Source: Pseudoxanthomonas yeongjuensis
GTDB taxonomy: Bacteria > Pseudomonadota > Gammaproteobacteria > Xanthomonadales > Xanthomonadaceae
NCBI RefSeq assembly: GCF_010093345.1
Contig: NZ_PDWT01000002.1
Location: 186,001 to 250,000 of the forward strand
Reading direction: 5' to 3'
Length of the DNA stretch: 64,000 bases
Part shown: positions 61,359 to 64,000 of the stretch, in pieces
Position numbering within the stretch: the stretch's first letter is position 1
Layout of the letters: the number at the start of each line of letters is the position of its first letter
Notes under the pieces: generated by a model
Told to the model about the DNA's origin: nothing
The model's database searches: none
The model's input: only the letters and a program-made list of their open reading frames with translations
Position numbers and translations under genes: made by a program

Positions 61359-63158
61359 ATGAGCATCAGATTGACAAGGATCCTGCTGTGCGGCTTTTTG
61401 CTGACGGCATGGATAGCGCCCGCGCACGCGCAAAGCGTCAGTTGCACTGGCGTCGCCGAATGGAACGCATCCACCATCTATAACCCGGGCAACAAGCTCG
61501 TCTATCAGGGACGGCTGTACCAGGCGAGCATCACGATCTGGAATGCGCCGCCCACCCATTGCCCCAGCTGCGGCTGGTACCAGGACCTGGGCGTCTGCAG
61601 CACCGGCGGCAACACGCCGCCCACCGTCGCCTTGACCGCGCCGGCGAACGGCGCGACCTTCACTGCAGGCGCCAGCATCACCGTATCGGCGAACGCAGCC
61701 GATGCCGACGGCACGGTCGCCCAGGTACAGTTCTTCCGTGGCACCACCTCACTGGGCACCGATACCACGTCCCCCTACAGCGTGACCTGGACCAATGCGG
61801 CCGCGGGCAACCATGCGATCAAGGCGGTCGCCACCGACAACGCCGGCGCCACCACCACGTCGGCCACGGCCAACATCACCGTCAACACGGTGACCACGCC
61901 CGACACCACCGCACCCAGTGTTCCCACAGGGCTGGCCGCGACGTCGGTGACGTCGTCCAGCGTCAACCTCGGCTGGAACGCCTCCACCGACAACGTCGGC
62001 GGCAGCGGCGTCGCGGGCTATGACGTCTACCGCAATGGCACCCTGGTCGGCTCGCCTGCCGGCACCTCCTTCAGCAGCACCGGCCTGGCCGCGTCCACGG
62101 CCTACACCTTCCGCGTGCGCGCCCGCGACAACGCCGGCAACGCCTCGGCGCAAGGCGCGCAGATCACCGCGACCACCAGCGGCGGCGGCGGTTCCAACGA
62201 CCTGCCGCGCCACGCCCTGGTGGGGTACTGGCACAACTTCACCAATCCGTCCGGCCCCACGTTCCCAATCAGCCAGGTCTCCAACGACTTCGACGTCATC
62301 GTGGTCGCGTTCGGCGACGACGCGGGCAACGGCAATGTCAGCTTCACCGTCGATCCGGGCGCCGGCAGCGAAGCGCAGTTCCGCGCCGACGTGGCAGCGG
62401 CGCGTGCGCGGGGCAAGAAAGTGGTGCTGTCGCTGGGCGGCCAGAACGGCACGGTGTCGCTGAACAATCCGACCCAGGTCGCCAACTTCGTCGACAGCAT
62501 GGAGGACCTGATCCGCTACTACGGTTTCGACGGCGTGGACATCGACCTGGAAAGCGGCGCGGGCGTGATGCACGGCGCGGCCGTGCAGACCAACCTGGTC
62601 ACCGCCATCAAGCAGCTCAACACACGCATCGGTCCGTCGTTCTACCTGTCGATGGCGCCCGAGCACCCTTATGTCCAGGGCGGCTTTTCCGCCTACAGCG
62701 GCATCTGGGGCGCTTACCTGCCGATCATCGATGGACTGCGCCAGGAACTGGACCTCATCCACGTGCAGTACTACAACAACGGCGCGCTGTATTCGCCGTA
62801 CAGCCAGGGCGGCCTGGCCGAGGGTTCGGTCGACATGCTGGTCGGTGCCAGCCTGATGCTGATCGAGGGATTCAGGACCAACAACAATACCGGCGTCGTC
62901 TTCAATGGCCTGCGGCCGGACCAGGTGGCGTTCGGATTGCCTTCGGGACCCTCGTCGGCCAATAGCGGGCAGGCGTCGTCGGTCACGATCGCCAATGCCT
63001 TGAACTGCCTGACGCGGCTGCAGAGTTGCGGAACCATCAGGCCCCAGCAGGCCTATCCCACTTTCCGCGGCGTCATGACCTGGTCGGTCAATTGGGACCG
63101 ACGTGACGGGTACAACTTCTCCCCACCGGTGAGGGCGACGTTGAACACCTTGCCCTGA
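61359..63158 (+). CDS. Secreted GH18 chitinase with chitin-binding, Ig-like and FN3 domains
   Basis: 599 residues. A signal peptide (MSIRLTRILLCGFLLTAWIAPAHA) leads to a type 5/12 chitin-binding module (ASTIYNPGNKLVYQGRLYQASITIWNAPP). A Big-type Ig domain follows (TPPTVALTAPANGATFTAGASITVSANAADADG), then FN3 (APSVPTGLAATSVTSSSVNLGWNASTDNVGGSGVAGYDVYRNG), a Gly-rich linker and a GH18 barrel. The catalytic DxxDxDxE motif is DGVDIDLE with the acid Glu398. It should hydrolyse chitin to chitooligosaccharides outside the cell. Lysobacter-type bacteria secrete such enzymes in attacks on fungi. Confidence 0.94.
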   Translation: MSIRLTRILLCGFLLTAWIAPAHAQSVSCTGVAEWNASTIYNPGNKLVYQGRLYQASITIWNAPPTHCPSCGWYQDLGVCSTGGNTPPTVALTAPANGATFTAGASITVSANAADADGTVAQVQFFRGTTSLGTDTTSPYSVTWTNAAAGNHAIKAVATDNAGATTTSATANITVNTVTTPDTTAPSVPTGLAATSVTSSSVNLGWNASTDNVGGSGVAGYDVYRNGTLVGSPAGTSFSSTGLAASTAYTFRVRARDNAGNASAQGAQITATTSGGGGSNDLPRHALVGYWHNFTNPSGPTFPISQVSNDFDVIVVAFGDDAGNGNVSFTVDPGAGSEAQFRADVAAARARGKKVVLSLGGQNGTVSLNNPTQVANFVDSMEDLIRYYGFDGVDIDLESGAGVMHGAAVQTNLVTAIKQLNTRIGPSFYLSMAPEHPYVQGGFSAYSGIWGAYLPIIDGLRQELDLIHVQYYNNGALYSPYSQGGLAEGSVDMLVGASLMLIEGFRTNNNTGVVFNGLRPDQVAFGLPSGPSSANSGQASSVTIANALNCLTRLQSCGTIRPQQAYPTFRGVMTWSVNWDRRDGYNFSPPVRATLNTLP

Positions 63159-63409
63159 CGGGCAGCGAAAAAGTTCGGGGCGGGCAACGCTTCGCCCGTC
63201 CCCAGGCCACACCATGTCGGCGTCCCTTGTGGGCGCCGACTTTTTTTGGAGAAGGCCCCGTAGGATGGGTCGAGCGTAGCGACATCCATCGCTGTTCCTG
63301 CCCGAAGCGACAGAGCCTCAAGCAAGAAAAGGGGGTCAGGTTGGATTACCCCCCCGACCGATTGCGATGGTGGGCCGAGGCCACCCCGCGTGTGGCCTGC
63401 CTGTTGCCG

Positions 63410-64000
63410 CTATTGCTGTACGCAGCAAGGAGCCGCTGCCCGTACCAGCGCCACGGCCTGTTCCAGCACGGTGTCGGTCGATCCCGCAGCCAATGGCGTC
63501 GCTATGGCGATATCAGGCACCACGCCGCGCGCTTGTGGGTCGCCATTGGGCCTCATGATCCGCGCTTTGGGAAAGCTGACTTCGATACCCGTAAGCGGCA
63601 GGGTGAATTTCTCCAGCGCGCCGTAGGTGCTCGCCAGGTCCGCGGTTTCCTCGCCAAGAATCTTGCCGAAGTGATAATCCTGGGTGATCGCCGCCACGAG
63701 TACCGTGTTGGAGTACGAATGCCGGTTGACCAACAGATACACCCGCCCCTTGAAACCTCCCTCCTTGCGCGGCGACACCAGCGGGATCGGGAACATCACC
63801 CGGCTGCCTGCCACCTTGCCTGCATAAGCGGCAGCCAATTGCCTGGACGTGGAGTCCTGGTCGCCGCCGATGCTGTCCAGTCGCTTTCGATTGGATTCGA
63901 CCGTCGCTTCGCTGATCTTGATGTCGAAGCCCGGACTGAACCGGAACGGCCGGTCGGCGAACCACGCCACCATCGGGTCGCTGAAGGAATTGTCGCCGCC
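63410..64000 (-). CDS. S41-family peptidase (5' end beyond window)
   Basis: The visible 196 residues are the C-terminal catalytic domain. NRHSYSNTVLVAAITQDYHFGKILGEETADLASTYGALEKFTLPLTG carries the S41 nucleophile Ser in the NxxSxSN loop and the Lys/Glu region, and the end PQARGVVPDIAIATPLAAGSTDTVLEQAVAL is typical of family members that close with VVPDI. The frame is open upstream past 63973 to the window edge, so the start and any signal peptide are not seen. Confidence 0.82.
   Translation of the reverse strand, partial: GGDNSFSDPMVAWFADRPFRFSPGFDIKISEATVESNRKRLDSIGGDQDSTSRQLAAAYAGKVAGSRVMFPIPLVSPRKEGGFKGRVYLLVNRHSYSNTVLVAAITQDYHFGKILGEETADLASTYGALEKFTLPLTGIEVSFPKARIMRPNGDPQARGVVPDIAIATPLAAGSTDTVLEQAVALVRAAAPCCVQQ

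Overview
The window is GC-rich gammaproteobacterial chromosome, most likely Xanthomonadaceae/Lysobacteraceae (Lysobacter, Luteimonas or Pseudoxanthomonas type). The evidence is an XAC0095-family protein, a QEGLA-motif protein, a CGFS-glutaredoxin/rhodanese fusion, several TonB-dependent receptors, a secreted GH18 chitinase, a DUF5694 protein, REP-like palindromes in many intergenic gaps and a REP-associated tyrosine transposase (RAYT). No rRNA, tRNA or CRISPR array was seen.

1-15.2 kb is housekeeping: DegV (cut by the window edge), a membrane diguanylate cyclase, two coupled secreted amidohydrolases, AMP nucleosidase, a DUF924 protein, the glutaredoxin/rhodanese fusion, a polysaccharide deacetylase, a methyltransferase, an SGNH hydrolase, an AlaA-like aminotransferase, RsgA and the QEGLA protein. 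At least six sequence classes of inverted repeats separate them. Some are built into genes, supplying stop codons or lying in frame in a 5' coding end.

15.2-30.7 kb is a coherent cluster for D-glutamate and gamma-glutamyl compounds. Three operons are present: ggt-dadA-lysR (minus), TonB receptor-ggt-serine hydrolase (plus) and dgcN-dgcA-D-aminoacylase-gltS (minus). Both control regions hold the same 15-bp LysR-type palindrome, ATAGCC-N3-GGCTAT. The inferred pathway takes up the substrate through the outer membrane, cleaves it in the periplasm with gamma-glutamyltransferase, peptidase and deacylase, imports it through GltS, converts D-Glu to N-acetyl-D-Glu to N-acetyl-L-Glu (DgcN, DgcA), and oxidises other D-amino acids with DadA. 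MaeB, beside the second control region, could drain the resulting C4 acids.

31-39.9 kb is conserved core: maeB, a SpoIIE phosphatase/HATPase/two-STAS partner-switching operon, and aceE with a strong terminator.

39.9-52.1 kb is an accessory island, visibly richer in A+T up to about 50 kb. It begins right after the aceE terminator with a SIR2-HerA defence pair followed by a KTSC-domain gene. Further in are unknown genes, a RAYT element with perfect 18-bp inverted ends and relics of those ends, and a proteasome-like Ntn hydrolase coupled to a tiny basic protein. Next come an XAC0095 gene with an unusual leader and broken pieces of excalibur, RAYT, GGDEF and integrase genes. The integrase piece lies at the right edge.

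52.1-64 kb holds a FecI-FecR-TonB transducer system with a large secreted zincin, a DUF5694 protein, a multidomain chitinase and a partial S41 peptidase.
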